Part shown: one piece after another, positions 50,911 to 60,734 of the stretch
How the letters are laid out: every line of letters starts with the position of its first letter
Position numbering within the stretch: position 1 is the stretch's first letter
Assembly (NCBI GenBank): GCA_001316125.1
Contig: BBCS01000001.1
Coordinates: 62,001 to 126,000 of the forward strand
Direction of reading: 5' to 3'
Origin: Vulcanisaeta distributa JCM 11213
Lineage (GTDB): Archaea; Thermoproteota; Thermoprotei; Thermoproteales; Thermocladiaceae
DNA length: 64,000 nt
Program-made: the position numbers and the translations under genes
Notes under the pieces: generated by a model
Told to the model about the DNA's origin: nothing
Database searches by the model: none
The model's input: only the letters and a program-made list of their open reading frames with translations

Positions 50911-51345
50911 TTATTTAACCCTCCTAAGGAAGATAAGCGGCCCGTACTTTTCAAGGACATCGGCTATCAGACCCAGGGCACCCTCGTCCCTACCTGAGAA
51001 TCCCACAATCCTAACATCCTTATCACTAAGCCTAATGTAGTGGTCAAGGTCAAATCTAATAATGACCTCCTTAGGTCCAAAGACCACCTTAAACTTCACC
51101 TTATTCTCAACAAGTCTCTTAACAGCCTCTGCCGTAGTTGATATTTGTTTAGGCGTTGGTTTACCCCCCCTTGGACTTCTCTTACGTAGCTCGCTAAGTT
51201 CCTTCTTCGTCTCCTCATCCTTTATCTTAACAATACCCTTAACCTCATCAATCACTATTGAATCTCCCTGATAATCAACAACTTCGAAGTTCTCAACATT
51301 ATTAACAATACTCAGTAACTCATTTAATGATACCTGCTTTGCCAT
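50911..51345 (-). CDS. Small basic protein, ~144 aa, unknown
   Basis: Taken from ATG 51345 ('MAKQVSLNELLSIVNNVENF'); a longer start at 51381 crosses a TATA-like TTTAAAT. A beta-rich first half ('VVDYQGDSIVIDEVKGIVKI'), basic middle ('LSELRKRSPRGGKPTPKQI') and a C-terminal part 'KFKVVFGPKEVIIRFDLDHYI'. No family recognised. The run of seven C at 51164 ('RGGKP') probably adds one Gly. A zinc-finger protein gene lies just upstream on the same strand. Confidence 0.58.
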   Translation of the reverse strand: MAKQVSLNELLSIVNNVENFEVVDYQGDSIVIDEVKGIVKIKDEETKKELSELRKRSPRGGKPTPKQISTTAEAVKRLVENKVKFKVVFGPKEVIIRFDLDHYIRLSDKDVRIVGFSGRDEGALGLIADVLEKYGPLIFLRRVK

Positions 51346-51380
51346 ATTTTTACGAAGTAAGGTATTGGGATTTAAATGCA

Positions 51381-51596
51381 TTACGTGTTAATAAGAGATA
51401 AGAACCTCCTATATTTATTATCGTGCGTGATCAAATGCCTAATTGCATCACTAAGACTAAAGAATAATGCTCCGCACTCCTTACCATCCTTACCCCTATA
51501 CTTACACTTTATGTGAGGTGCATTACCCTCATACACTATTTCCAAGACAGGTTTTAACTCAGCAGGTATCTCGGGTACTCGTAACTCGCCACCCAT
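51381..51596 (-). CDS. Small C2H2-like zinc-finger protein, 71 aa
   Basis: 71 residues, intact. 'IKCKYRGKDGKECGALFFSLSDAIRHLITHD' has Cys-x9-Cys followed by a helix with His-x3-His, a single zinc finger of C2H2 type. Such small proteins bind nucleic acid or protein in archaea; target unknown. Followed closely by the basic 144-residue protein. Confidence 0.68.
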   Translation of the reverse strand: MGGELRVPEIPAELKPVLEIVYEGNAPHIKCKYRGKDGKECGALFFSLSDAIRHLITHDNKYRRFLSLINT

Positions 51597-51701
51597 TAAT
51601 TTAACATGGCTTCAGGAATTTTTAGTGCTTTTGTTTATCATATTGGTTTTATCGATCCTTAAACATTTATTAATTAGTTATTTATTGATAAGGCGACCTG
51701 G

Positions 51702-51917
51702 ATGATACCGCAAAGGGATATTAAGGGCATATTGTCATCAATACCGTATTATAGCTTAAACCCGTACGTAAATAAATGCCCAAGTTGTGGATCTGTGATG
51801 GTTGTTGATGGTGAGTGGGTTAGAGAGGATAGTAGGCATAGGGTTAAGTTAATCGAGAGGTCATTAACATGCCCTAACTGTAAGGTTAGGATAAGGCAGT
51901 ATGTATATTTACAGTAA
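51702..51917 (+). CDS. Small zinc-ribbon protein, 71 aa
   Basis: 71 residues, intact. Two Cys pairs, 'NKCPSCGSVMVV' and 'LTCPNCKVRIRQYV', about 33 residues apart make one zinc ribbon. No family recognised. The next gene, a membrane protein, starts 20 bases after the stop. Confidence 0.65.
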   Translation: MIPQRDIKGILSSIPYYSLNPYVNKCPSCGSVMVVDGEWVREDSRHRVKLIERSLTCPNCKVRIRQYVYLQ

Positions 51918-51936
51918 TGATTAGGGTGCTCAGGCC

Positions 51937-52493
51937 ATGTATTCAGATGAGATACAGAGGTTAATTGATAGATCGTCAATGTTTATGTTTATATCGGTTA
52001 TTGCCGCATTACTGTCGGTTATCATGATAATCATAGCCGCCGACTTCCTATCAAATGAGTTACCACCGTCAATAGCAGTAAAGTACTTCCAAGTGCTCAC
52101 CTTCCTGGGCTGAATGCTGTTACGGGGGGGCTTATAGCCGCGTCATCGATAATGGCAGTAATTGGAGGCTTCATGATATATATGGCTAGGTCAAGCCTAA
52201 ACAGGAGGGAGTTTCTGGGGGCTGCCTCGATAATCACGACAAGCATTATCCTAATTTTAATAGCGTTGATATCGGCAATCGGCATATACGTTATTTACCA
52301 ATATTACGTTGGTTTTTCTGGCATGATGGGTCCATTACTACCTGGAACATTTTCATTATTACTATCAATAATACTACTAGTAATAACACTTATACTTACC
52401 TTACTAGCTCTAATGATGACTAATGAGTTAAGGAGAAGGTACTCACCACGTAGGGTAAGGAAGCGCCAACCTCCTCCGCCGCCACAGGTCTAA
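51937..52493 (+). CDS. Membrane protein with four spans, ~185 aa
   Basis: ATG 51937 ('MYSDEIQRLIDRSSMFMF') leads into a span 'VIAALLSVIMIIIAADFL', a frame break near 52112 and a G run of seven (52123-52129), then spans 'SIMAVIGGFMIYMA', 'IITTSIILILIALISAIGIYVIY' and 'LLLSIILLVITLILTLLALMM', ending in a basic, Pro-rich tail ('RKRQPPPPPQV'). No family recognised. Probably an operon with the zinc-ribbon protein upstream. Confidence 0.6.
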
Positions 52494-52576
52494 CTTTAAA
52501 TTAAGTATCGATAATAGTGTTATGTACATGTTTTACGTTAAAAGATTTATAAATTAATTTAAATTGGGCACGGTGT

Positions 52577-53473
52577 ATGCCTAATTCAGTCGTTATAATA
52601 GGTGATTCGCCAATACCCGACAGGCCAAGCAGGGACTTAATCATTTATGCAAGAGATTCTGGTTTAAATGCCATGTATGTGCCAATTTCACGAATATCAG
52701 TTAAGGTTGATAAAGATGGACCACTCACGGTTATTAGGGATAGGCCATTTAAGGTTGATGGTGTCTTCCTTAGGAGCCTTGGTGTTCTCATTGATGTTGA
52801 GACATTCTTCAGGAGGACAATAACCATGAGATTAATTGAGGAGAGCGGTACTGTGGTTATTAATCCGTTGGATGGATTACTAAGGACTAGGAATAAGCTT
52901 GAGACAACCGTAATACTAAAGAGTAAGGGCTTGCCTGTGCCTGACACAATAGGCACCGAGGACATACTATACGCGTACGAGATGGCTAAGAGCATGAAGG
53001 ATGTGGTGATTAAGCCGTTGCAGGGTTCGAGGGGGTTATGGTGCGGTGAAGGTGAGTGATGCTGACATAGCGTTTCAAATAATGAGAACGTTACTCACGT
53101 TTAAGAAGCCGATATACCTACAGAAATACGTAGAGAAGCCTAACCGTGATATTAGGGTCATGGTAATCGATGGTGAGGTCTTCGGCTGCATGATTAGGGT
53201 CGCCCCCCCATTGGTCAATGGAAAACCAACGTGGCTCAGGGAGCCGTTGGTAAGCCCTGTACTAACATTGATAAGACAGTGATGGAATTAGCCGTGAAGT
53301 CCGTGGAGGCTCTTGACCTTATTTATGGTGGTGTTGACATTGGTGAGGGTAAGGATGGTTACGTAATATTTGAGGTGAATGGATCGCCGGATTGGGCTGA
53401 GTTAACCGCGGTCACGGGTAGGAATCCCGCTAAGGCCCTTGTCCTCTCTATGATGAGGAGGTTAAAGGCATAA
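52577..53473 (+). CDS. RimK-family ATP-grasp ligase
   Basis: About 299 codons. 'LLRTRNKLETTVILKSKGLPVPDT', 'VVIKPLQGSRGYGAVKVSD' (glycine-rich nucleotide loop), 'RDIRVMVIDGEVFGCMIRV' and 'VIFEVNGSPDWAELTAVTG' (metal-binding Glu and Asn) are the family marks. The enzymes add Glu or other amino acids to protein, cofactor (MptN, CofF) or LysW substrates; no LysW gene is nearby, so the substrate is open. Frame breaks at 53032-53036 (five G for four in the loop) and near 53240. Confidence 0.8.
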
Positions 53474-53518
53474 TACCATAAGGTTTATTTCTCCTAGGCC
53501 TGGGTTTACCTAGGGTTT

Positions 53519-53731
53519 ATGACTAGGTGGTTGATTAAGTGCGATAGGTGCGGTACCGAGTCGGTGTTTAATGCGGGATATGACTTAACAAACCTTGGTA
53601 GTAAACTATACCTTTACTGTGAGAAGTGTAGGAGGAATACCGAGCATACTGTACTTGGTTATTATGATGATGACACGAATGAATTTGTACCATTCGAGAA
53701 GGCATTGTCATTTAGGTACAAGTCGTTGTAG
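53519..53731 (+). CDS. Small zinc-ribbon protein, 70 aa
   Basis: 70 residues, intact. 'LIKCDRCGTESVFNAGYD' and 'LYCEKCRRNTEH' give Cys-x2-Cys twice, one zinc ribbon. Unknown function; the same strand as the RimK ligase, 45 bases after its stop. It is not LysW: the acidic C-terminal tail ending in Glu is absent. Confidence 0.62.
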   Translation: MTRWLIKCDRCGTESVFNAGYDLTNLGSKLYLYCEKCRRNTEHTVLGYYDDDTNEFVPFEKALSFRYKSL

Positions 53732-53743
53732 TAATTTATATCG

Positions 53744-54403
53744 TTAATAGCACTCCTTCTCTAACTCCATTCTTAACGAGAGTAATTCAGACCTAGTCTT
53801 CCTCAATTGATTAAGTAATTCATCAAGTCCCGTCAATTCATTTTTCTCATCATCTCCCAAATCACCAACAACCTGCTTAATCATTAATTCGCTCTTCCTC
53901 CTCTCTGCATCACCGATCTTCTTATCTATTTCAGAAAGCGTGTCATTTATCGCACTAATCTTTTCATTACATTGCCTAATCCACTTAACCCTTTCCTTCT
54001 CAAGCTATCCCTAATATCCCTGTATAAATCCTCCTTGATACCACCCTGAAGAAGCAAGTCACTAAGTTTATTTAGCTTGTCCATAATGTCCCTAAGTCTC
54101 TCCTTAATACTATCCACTTCATTCCTATACATACTAACAAGGCCCGAATACTCATCATCAAACCTCTGAAATACTACCTTATCCGTTGCAAATACAGCAT
54201 TGACATCGTTAACACTAAACTCCTTGGTACTTCCATCATTTAATTTAACGGTTATGGAGATTGGCTTCAAATCACTCTTACTTAACTTTATGCTCACTAC
54301 GGTACCAATTACCTTACCATCATTAGTAACAACAGGCTTACCAACATATCCCCCTAAACTTCTTCTCTGTTGACTTTACCGAACTGAAGAATTTAAATAC
54401 CAT
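53744..54403 (-). CDS. PRC-barrel plus coiled-coil protein (CdvA-like)
   Basis: About 220 codons from ATG 54403 ('MVFKFFSSVKSTEKKF'). Residues ~17-75 form a PRC barrel: 'GYVGKPVVTNDGKVIGTVVSI', 'ISITVKLNDGSTKEFSVNDV'; then a long coiled coil: 'YRNEVDSIKERLRDIMDKLNKL', 'QGGIKEDLYRDIRDSL', and, past a frame break near 54006, 'QLRKTRSELLSLRMELEKECY'. This is the CdvA layout, the membrane-binding starter of Cdv cell division in other crenarchaea. A further break at 54352 (five C/G for four). Cren7 is divergent, 262 bases away. Confidence 0.62.
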
Positions 54404-54627
54404 CGTTAAAAACGACCAAGCATTGATATAAATATGTATTACTTGATAAAACATGCGTATTCAAGTAGATAATACGATAAACCCTTGACCTACTAAAATT
54501 ATCGATTAATCATTAAGAAACGTATACGTTGCAAAAATCTACATTACATTAAACTTAAGTATAAATTCTTGTTTTTGTTTTTCATTTCTTTCTCATTTTA
54601 TATCTACGGTTCTTTCTAAAGCGATAT

Positions 54628-54637
54628 ATTTATAAAC
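54628..54637 (+). promoter_or_regulatory. TATA box of the Cren7 gene
   Basis: ATTTATAAAC about 33 bases before ATG 54666 in an AT-rich 262-base gap between the divergent CdvA-like and Cren7 genes. The rest of that gap (54404-54620) is AT-rich with no other feature I can name. Confidence 0.6.
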
Positions 54638-54665
54638 TAGCGCTACAGAAAAGATAACGACCAGT

Positions 54666-54857
54666 ATGGTTACGCTTGAGGATCTGGCTAAGAGGGAGTA
54701 TGATGTTGAGGGTAGGAGGTTGAGGCCTACGAAGGTTTGGAAGGTTCAGCCTAAGGGTAGGAAGGGCTTTGTAATGGCGTTGTTCAAGACACCAGACGGA
54801 AAAACAGTCAGAAAAGTAATAGCCAAAGTAGACGAACAAGGAAACATAATAACCTAA
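54666..54857 (+). CDS. creN7: Chromatin protein Cren7
   Basis: 63 residues, intact. '[24 protein letters not shown]' is the SH3-like core of Cren7, the small, basic crenarchaeal protein that binds the DNA minor groove and bends it. About 20 residues before the core ('[19 protein letters not shown]') are longer than in Sulfolobus. Strong TATA box upstream fits a highly expressed gene. Confidence 0.88.
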   Translation: MVTLEDLAKREYDVEGRRLRPTKVWKVQPKGRKGFVMALFKTPDGKTVRKVIAKVDEQGNIIT

Positions 54858-54913
54858 TAAGTCAGCGAGGTAATTCAAATTTAAATTAAATTAAAATCAA
54901 TTTATTATTTTAC

Positions 54914-56137
54914 TTACCTCCTGTAATAGTTAAGAACCTTCTTTATTGCCTTTGCGGTATCGATCGCATCCTCAGTGGTGTATAAGGGCCCAATTAAGAT
55001 TGTCACTACTCGTTCAGCGGCCCATTCAGCATTTGGCAATGGTTTATACGTAACCTTTCTTCCGTAGTATGGGCATGTCCATGGGCAGCCTTTACCATGA
55101 CCCATCATGTTTGTTATTATTGGTTCTTTATGGAGGGGTATTGGGTAAGCCACGGTGGCCGCCTCAATACCCTCAGCCCTTAATGCGTCGATTACCCTAT
55201 CCCTATTAACCTTAAGCCTTTCCAGGTTTAGCAGTATTTGGAATAGGTGCCATGCATGCCTAATGTATGGCTTTGGACGTGGGAATTGAATAAGGTCATT
55301 CTCAAGGTTCTGTAACTCCTCCATGAGCACTTTAGCAAACACCTCCTTACGCCTGATTATCTCCTCAATTCTCCTCAACTGTGAGTAACCAAGTGCAGCT
55401 TGGAACTCAGTCATCCTATAATTATAACCCAACAACTCATAATAGTACTTCCCGGTCTCACCATGACTCCTCAATAACCTAGCCCTATTGGCGATCTCGG
55501 CATCACTCGTAATAACCGCACCACCCTCACCCGTGGTTATCGTTTTCGTGGGATAAAAGCTCAGTGTGCCAACATGACCTATCGAACCAGCCATACGACC
55601 TCTATAAATTGCCCCCCCAAGGGCCTGCGCAGTATCCTCGATTACGTATAATCCTCTCTCATTAGCTATCTTCATTATTTCATCCATCTCAGCAGGATAA
55701 CCAGCCAAGTGAACAACGATTATCGCCTTAGTCCTATCAGTTATGACATCCTCTATAGATGATGGGTCTATGTTCAGGGTCTCCCTATCAATATCCGCAA
55801 ATACCGGTATTGCATTCGAATGAAGTATTGTCGTTGCTGATGCAGCGAATGTGAATGGTGTTGTAATAACCTCATCGCCAGGCCCAACATCAATGGCCTT
55901 AAGTGCTACATGTAACGCGGTTGTGCCATTAGATACCGTTATAGCATACTTAGCGCCCAAGTACTTAGTTAGTTCCTGCTCAAGTAGGGTATTCCATTTA
56001 CCGCCAATGGCCGATAACTGGCCTGACCTGAGTGCATCAATTACGAGATTTACATCTTCATCAGTTATCCAAGGTCTAAAACGAAGAGGCGTAGATCTGA
56101 TTGGCCTTCCACCTTCAATTGCAGGTAACTCACTCAT
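54914..56137 (-). CDS. DegT/DnrJ/EryC1/StrS aminotransferase
   Basis: 407 residues, intact. 'YAITVSNGTTALHVALKA', 'VIEDTAQALGGAIYRGRMAG', PLP-binding Lys in 'SFYPTKTITTGEGGAVI', 'RMTEFQAALGYSQLRRIEE'. It transfers an amino group to a keto-sugar for surface glycans or related compounds; the RfbD-like gene at 63 kb may belong to the same theme. The family has 'AQALGA', while here a run of seven C at 55617 gives 'ALGGAIY', one Gly too many. Confidence 0.87.
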   Translation of the reverse strand: MSELPAIEGGRPIRSTPLRFRPWITDEDVNLVIDALRSGQLSAIGGKWNTLLEQELTKYLGAKYAITVSNGTTALHVALKAIDVGPGDEVITTPFTFAASATTILHSNAIPVFADIDRETLNIDPSSIEDVITDRTKAIIVVHLAGYPAEMDEIMKIANERGLYVIEDTAQALGGAIYRGRMAGSIGHVGTLSFYPTKTITTGEGGAVITSDAEIANRARLLRSHGETGKYYYELLGYNYRMTEFQAALGYSQLRRIEEIIRRKEVFAKVLMEELQNLENDLIQFPRPKPYIRHAWHLFQILLNLERLKVNRDRVIDALRAEGIEAATVAYPIPLHKEPIITNMMGHGKGCPWTCPYYGRKVTYKPLPNAEWAAERVVTILIGPLYTTEDAIDTAKAIKKVLNYYRR

Positions 56138-56176
56138 TCAATAAGTTCATAGACATGGACCAATTATAAGTATTTA

Positions 56177-56616
56177 CTACCTATGAATCCTAACCCTGAC
56201 CTTATATAATCGTGTTAATGACTCCTCGAGAGCCCTTACCTCCTCAGGGAAGTTTTCTAATCCTACATTTTCACCATAACTCAGGGTATCGCTAACCCAT
56301 TTGCACTCCTTCGATATTAGTACTTCACCGGTATTTGGATTGTATAGCAGCGGGTACATCTTACAGGCGAGAGGTTTAACTGAGTGTATCGTGCATATTT
56401 TGTTCTCTCTATCGTAAAATGGGCAATAACCCCTTATTAACCACCTATACACCCTAACACCGTTTATGTTTAACTCACGATACTTAATATCAAAGCCCCC
56501 TAGACTTAGCTAAAGCCCTTAACTTAATAAGCTCATCCTCGAATAAGATCGGACCCCCTCTCCTCATTATCAAAGTAGCAGCACTCATCACATCGTAGGC
56601 ATTGAAATATCCTCAT
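56177..56616 (-). CDS. YkgJ-family Cys-cluster protein (metal or Fe-S binding)
   Basis: About 147 codons. After repair the start reads 'MRIFQCLRCDECCYFDNEERG' and continues to 'RGYCPFYDRENKICTIHSVKPLACKMYPLLYN'; the Cys pattern (Cys-x2-Cys-x2-Cys-Cys ... Cys ... Cys ... Cys) is that of the zinc/iron-chelating UPF0153 family. Two G runs of five for four (56495 and 56555) break the frame. Function of the family is unknown. Starts 5 bases from the stop of the IF2B-like gene, so one operon. Confidence 0.75.
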
Positions 56617-56620
56617 CCAC

Positions 56621-57477
56621 TCACCCTCCTGGGTTAAGGACGTTACTAATGAGGAGCTCCCTAAGTTTCTCGATATCCTCAGGCTTTGGTCTCTTAATGA
56701 TATTAAGGTCAGTTATTAAGTAATCAACTAAGTCAAGCGGTACCTTATCAAATAGTGGAATCTGCACACTTAATCCATTTAAATTAAAATCCACAGAATA
56801 GACCTCCTCAACACCGCCTATTACAGCCTTGTAAGACTCGGCAATTACTACGGCATTCGCATCAAACCTATGCGCAACAATGAATAGGGTCTCAGTACCA
56901 ACCTTATTTAGGAAATAGCCATCGCTATATAGGCCATCAGCTCCTGAAATCACATAATTAACATCCCTCGCGAAGTGCGCAATCGCTGAGTCCGGTATTG
57001 GAACCACGTTGTTCACATAACTCGAGTAATCCTTAATGGCTTGAGAAGTCTCACTACCTGGTCTCGACTCCATAATATATAACGTATCAAAGCATTTACC
57101 CCCCCACCTTGAGAGGGTGATCTTAACGGCTGAGCTATAGCTGATAGTCATCGCCCTTGACCCACACCTAATTGGTACCTATCTAATTGAGCGATTAAAC
57201 GCTTGGTTGCATCCTCATACCAACTCTTCAATCTATTAATTACATCATTGAGGTTTAGGCCCATATTTATGGCGTCTTCAATTATGTTCGTCAAGTTTAT
57301 TATTGACGCCATACCAGGCCTAATATTCCTCAGTTCATTAAGTAATGCCTTAATACTGTTGGTGTTAAAATTACTTTCAATTGCAAGTTTAATAACATCG
57401 ATACTCCTCAGGAAATACCAAGACGCACCATGTACCCTATCCTCCCTTAATTCCCTCAATATTTCCTCAATACTCAT
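56621..57477 (-). CDS. Initiation factor 2B alpha-like / IF2B family protein
   Basis: Two apparent genes join at 57150 into one of about 285 codons: one G is missing, and the repaired junction reads 'GVGQGAMTISYSSAVKITLS'. N-terminal helical part 'VHGASWYFLRSIDVIKLAIES'; C-terminal Rossmann-like part 'LYIMESRPGSE', 'SGADGLYSDGYFLNKVGTET'. The family includes eIF2B subunits, ribose-1,5-bisphosphate isomerase and methylthioribose-1-phosphate isomerase; the catalytic residues of the last two are not clear enough here. Run of seven C at 57101 ('RWGGKCF') probably adds a Gly. Confidence 0.78.
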
Positions 57478-57603
57478 GGCTCAATTAACAGCAATAGGGG
57501 GGGGAGGTTAAAAGCTATGTCGGTATTGCAATGCGGTCTTTAACGAAGATATAGAATAATTATTAAGCAAACTACTTAATAAGCCACTAATTACTGAGTC
57601 CCA

Positions 57604-58449
57604 ATGCTATATATAGAGACCCCCCCTGAATGCATACTCTGTGCGCTTGAGTCCAGGACCCAGGAATTGAGGAAGCTCGGTATTAACGATATTAATGCAT
57701 ACACGCAAATAACGATGCGTATATCAAACCTAATACCAAGAGGTAGAACGCCACTCTTCATAGAGTCCTTCGAGTCAGTAACGAAGATTTTAAATAATGA
57801 TGATCCACATGCTGATGAGAAGAGGGAGCTTGAGGATACGGCATCTCTCATCATAAGTAGGATAATTAATGATGCAGGTAATGACATAGTTAGGTATTTT
57901 GAAATAGCGGCAGCTGCAAATTCCGTGGATGTCCCAATGAGGGATTATCAATTTGACATTAATGATTTCGTGAATAAACTCCTCGAGGAAGCAGTTTGGC
58001 TCGGCACGTCCAAGGAGGAATTAGCGAAACTGCTAAGTAATGTTAAGGATATTGGTTATATCGTTGATAATTCAGGGGGGGAGTTTCAAGTGGATACATT
58101 GTTAATTAGAAAGTTGATTGATTTGGGTTTCCAGGTCACAGTATACGCCAGGGGCTTGCCCTACGAGGTTGATGTCACGGCCGATTATGTAAGTAGGGTA
58201 TTAGGTGATAGGGTTAGGGTCATATCCACGGGTAATAGATACCCAGTGTTTTACAATAGAGGTTTATGGCGCGATTTAAACACACACGAGTTAATAATTT
58301 CTAAGGGTGTTGGTAATTTCGAGGCTTATTTAGAGAGTAGTTTAAGGCTTAGAGTTCTATTTCTATTTAGGGCTAAATGCGGACCAATAATTAGGTTATT
58401 ACGAGTTCCCAAGAACAGCCCAGTCGTCTATTTAAGGAATGATAAGTAG
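57604..58449 (+). CDS. DUF89 / ARMT1-like damage-control phosphatase
   Basis: 281 residues, intact. 'PECILCALESRTQEL' has the N-terminal CxxC, 'AAAANSVDVPMRDYQFD' the first part, 'GYIVDNSGGEFQVDTLLI' the metal-binding Asp-Asn, and 'IISKGVGNFEAYLES' the Lys-Gly-x-Gly-Asn motif of this metal-dependent phosphatase family, which clears damaged phospho-metabolites. Members have 'DNxGE'; here a run of seven G at 58075 gives an extra Gly. Upstream of it lies an eight-G run at 57497-57504 in non-coding DNA. Confidence 0.85.
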   Translation: MLYIETPPECILCALESRTQELRKLGINDINAYTQITMRISNLIPRGRTPLFIESFESVTKILNNDDPHADEKRELEDTASLIISRIINDAGNDIVRYFEIAAAANSVDVPMRDYQFDINDFVNKLLEEAVWLGTSKEELAKLLSNVKDIGYIVDNSGGEFQVDTLLIRKLIDLGFQVTVYARGLPYEVDVTADYVSRVLGDRVRVISTGNRYPVFYNRGLWRDLNTHELIISKGVGNFEAYLESSLRLRVLFLFRAKCGPIIRLLRVPKNSPVVYLRNDK

Positions 58450-58633
58450 ATTAGCCATAATTAATATATAACTATAGATAATCTATTATATCTTATTTAT
58501 TTATAGATTATTCTTTTATAATAATGACCTTTTTGAAGATATTTATGATTCTTAACATTAAGATCTTTATAATTGTTAATTATTTAAAATTATTAAGCCG
58601 TAAAATTACGGTTGAATTAAGCATTAGGAAAGG

Positions 58634-58643
58634 CTTATATAAA
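58634..58643 (+). promoter_or_regulatory. TATA box of the GltD-like gene
   Basis: CTTATATAAA, about 25 bases before GTG 58664, so the mRNA should be leaderless. The rest of the 214-base gap (58450-58630) is very AT-rich with several poly-T stretches that could end transcripts of the DUF89 gene. Confidence 0.65.
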
Positions 58644-58663
58644 GGATCTCCTCGGTTCTTCCC

Positions 58664-59728
58664 GTGAAGTTCGCACTTAAGTGTTCTCCGGGCCAGAAGA
58701 TTGAGAGGCGTAGTGAGAAGGTTGCCATTATTGGTGCTGGACCGGCGGGTCTTGGTGCCGCTGGCTACTTAATATGTAGGGGGGGCTTTCAAGTCGATGT
58801 TTATGATAAGTTGCCTGAGCCGGTGGGTTAATGATATTTGGAATACCCGAGTACAGGGTTCCTAAGAAGAATGTTAGAGCTGGTATTAAGGAATTAATTG
58901 AATTAGGCGTAAACTTCATACTAAGGACTAAGGTGGTCGCTGATGAGGAGGAGCACGTTGATGGCGACGACTTCATAGAGCATAAGGTTCACCTTGAAGA
59001 ACTAATTAATAATTATAATGCCGTGTTGATAGCCACGGGCACGTGGAAATCAAGAACCCTTGGTGTGCCAGGCGAAAACCTAAAGGCGTTTACTTAGCCC
59101 TTGACTACCTATATAGGATATACACGAGCGAGTTGGGTTACTTACCTAAGTCAGTCATTTACCCAACGGGCGAGAAGGTGGCTGTCATCGGTGCAGGGTT
59201 AACGGCTGTTGACGCGGCCATAGAGGCGCAGAGACAAGGTGCAAAGGAGGTTTACGTACTCTACAGGAGGACAATAAATGAGGCGCCAGCTGGTAAGATG
59301 GAGATACAGGGATTGATAAAGAGAGGCATAAGTTCGTGGAGCTTGTAGGCATTGCTGAAATACTTGGTAAGGATCACGTAGAGGCTGTTAAGCTAATTAA
59401 GATGAGACTCGGTAAGCCCGATAGAAGTGGTAGACCAGCGCCGGAGCCGATACCAGGTAGTGAGTACACAATGGATATGGACACCGTGATAGCCGCTGTT
59501 GGTGAAGTACCGACGCCGCCATTTAAGGATGGTTGTTGCGGTATCAAGCTAACATCGCATGGTACGATCGACATTGACCAAAAACATAGGACAACAAGGA
59601 AGGGCGTGTTTGCGGCTGGTGATGTGGCCACGGGACCAAGCCTAATAGGTAAGGCATTGAAGAACGGTATTGACGCCGCGATGGCGATTGAGGAATACCT
59701 ATTAAAGGGTGGATGGAGGGAGCAGTAA
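58664..59728 (+). CDS. GltD-like NAD(P)/FAD oxidoreductase
   Basis: About 357 codons. 'VAIIGAGPAGLGAAGYLI' binds FAD; after a missing G near 58824 'GLMIFGIPEYRVPKK' follows; 'VAVIGAGLTAVDAAIEA' binds NAD(P); 'GVFAAGDVATGPSLIGKALKNG' closes the FAD site. As in the glutamate synthase small subunit family, but lacking its N-terminal Fe-S domain: the protein starts 'MKFALKCSPGQKIERRSEK'. So it serves as an electron-transfer partner of an unknown enzyme. Frame breaks near 58824, 59086 and 59330. GTG 58664 is set by the TATA box. Confidence 0.82.
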
Positions 59729-59768
59729 ACAGGTTAGTAGTGATGTTTAAATTATCATTAATTATTCA

Positions 59769-60689
59769 TTGAACGTGAAGCTCCTCTCCTTCCTATGGAA
59801 TAACTCAGTTAGGGTTGGCGTATATACCGAAAAGGGAGTTCTAGACCTGCCAAGCACTTACATGAGCATTTATGATGCGACGGAGTCGCCGAGCTTCCTC
59901 TACGACATGAGATCCCTCATAAGCAGCGGGGGGGAGCCTGCCTTAGCCATGGTTAGGGAATTGGTAGATAAGGCATTAAGGAGTGGTGACATTGCATTAT
60001 TTAGAGATCCAAACGCAATAACCTGGTTACCGCCAGTACTAAACCCAGAGAAGGTACTTTGTGTCGCCGTTAATTATAGGCTCATGGTGAGGAAAGCCAG
60101 GCAAAACCCCCCCTTGATAGGCCATACTTCTTCCCAAAATTCCCAAATGCACTCATTGGTCATAATCAATCAATACTCAAGCCCAAGGTCTCGAAGCAGG
60201 TTGATTGGGAGGTGGAACTGGCAGTAATTATTGGTAGAAGGGTAAGTATATCGATGTTAATAAGGCCCTTGACCATGTCTTTGGTATTTAATTCTTAATG
60301 ACGTGTCAATGCGCGATTGGCAATTCCCAAGTAAGGAGCCCTACGGCATGGACTGGATATATGGTAAGAGCATGGATTCATCAACGCCAGTGGGTCCATA
60401 CATCGTGACAAAGGACGAGATACAGGACCCACACAACCTCAGGCTGACGCTCAGGGTCAATGGTAATGTGGAGCAGGATGATAACACGAGGAACCTAATA
60501 TTTAAGATACCCGAGTTAATTCATTGGGCATCCCAGGGCGTTACGCTTAAGCCTGGCGACTACATAAGCACTGGAACACCATCAGGTGTTGGCTTCCCAA
60601 AGGGTAAGTTCCTGAGGGGGGGTGGTGATGTTGTTGAGGCGGAGATCGAGAAAATAGGCACACTGAGGAATACAGTAATCGAGGAATGA
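59769..60689 (+). CDS. Fumarylacetoacetate hydrolase family protein
   Basis: About 305 codons over several frame breaks (near 60088, 60107 and 60237-60290). '[17 protein letters not shown]', metal ligands in '[12 protein letters not shown]' and '[11 protein letters not shown]', '[15 protein letters not shown]', '[12 protein letters not shown]', '[12 protein letters not shown]'. Members cleave or dehydrate 2-keto acids, including 2-keto-3-deoxy sugar acids in archaeal pentose breakdown. Starts at TTG 59769 or GTG 59775, 40 bases past the flavoprotein gene. G run of seven at 60616 ('LRGGGDVVE') adds a Gly. Confidence 0.78.
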
Positions 60690-60734
60690 ATAGCCTAGAA
60701 GGATTTATTAAATTACGACATTAAGTAAGCAATA

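Noticed and set aside
57148..57477. Separate 109-residue protein upstream of the IF2B-like gene
   Set aside because: It is the N-terminal domain of the same IF2B-family protein; one missing G at about 57150 made a false stop.
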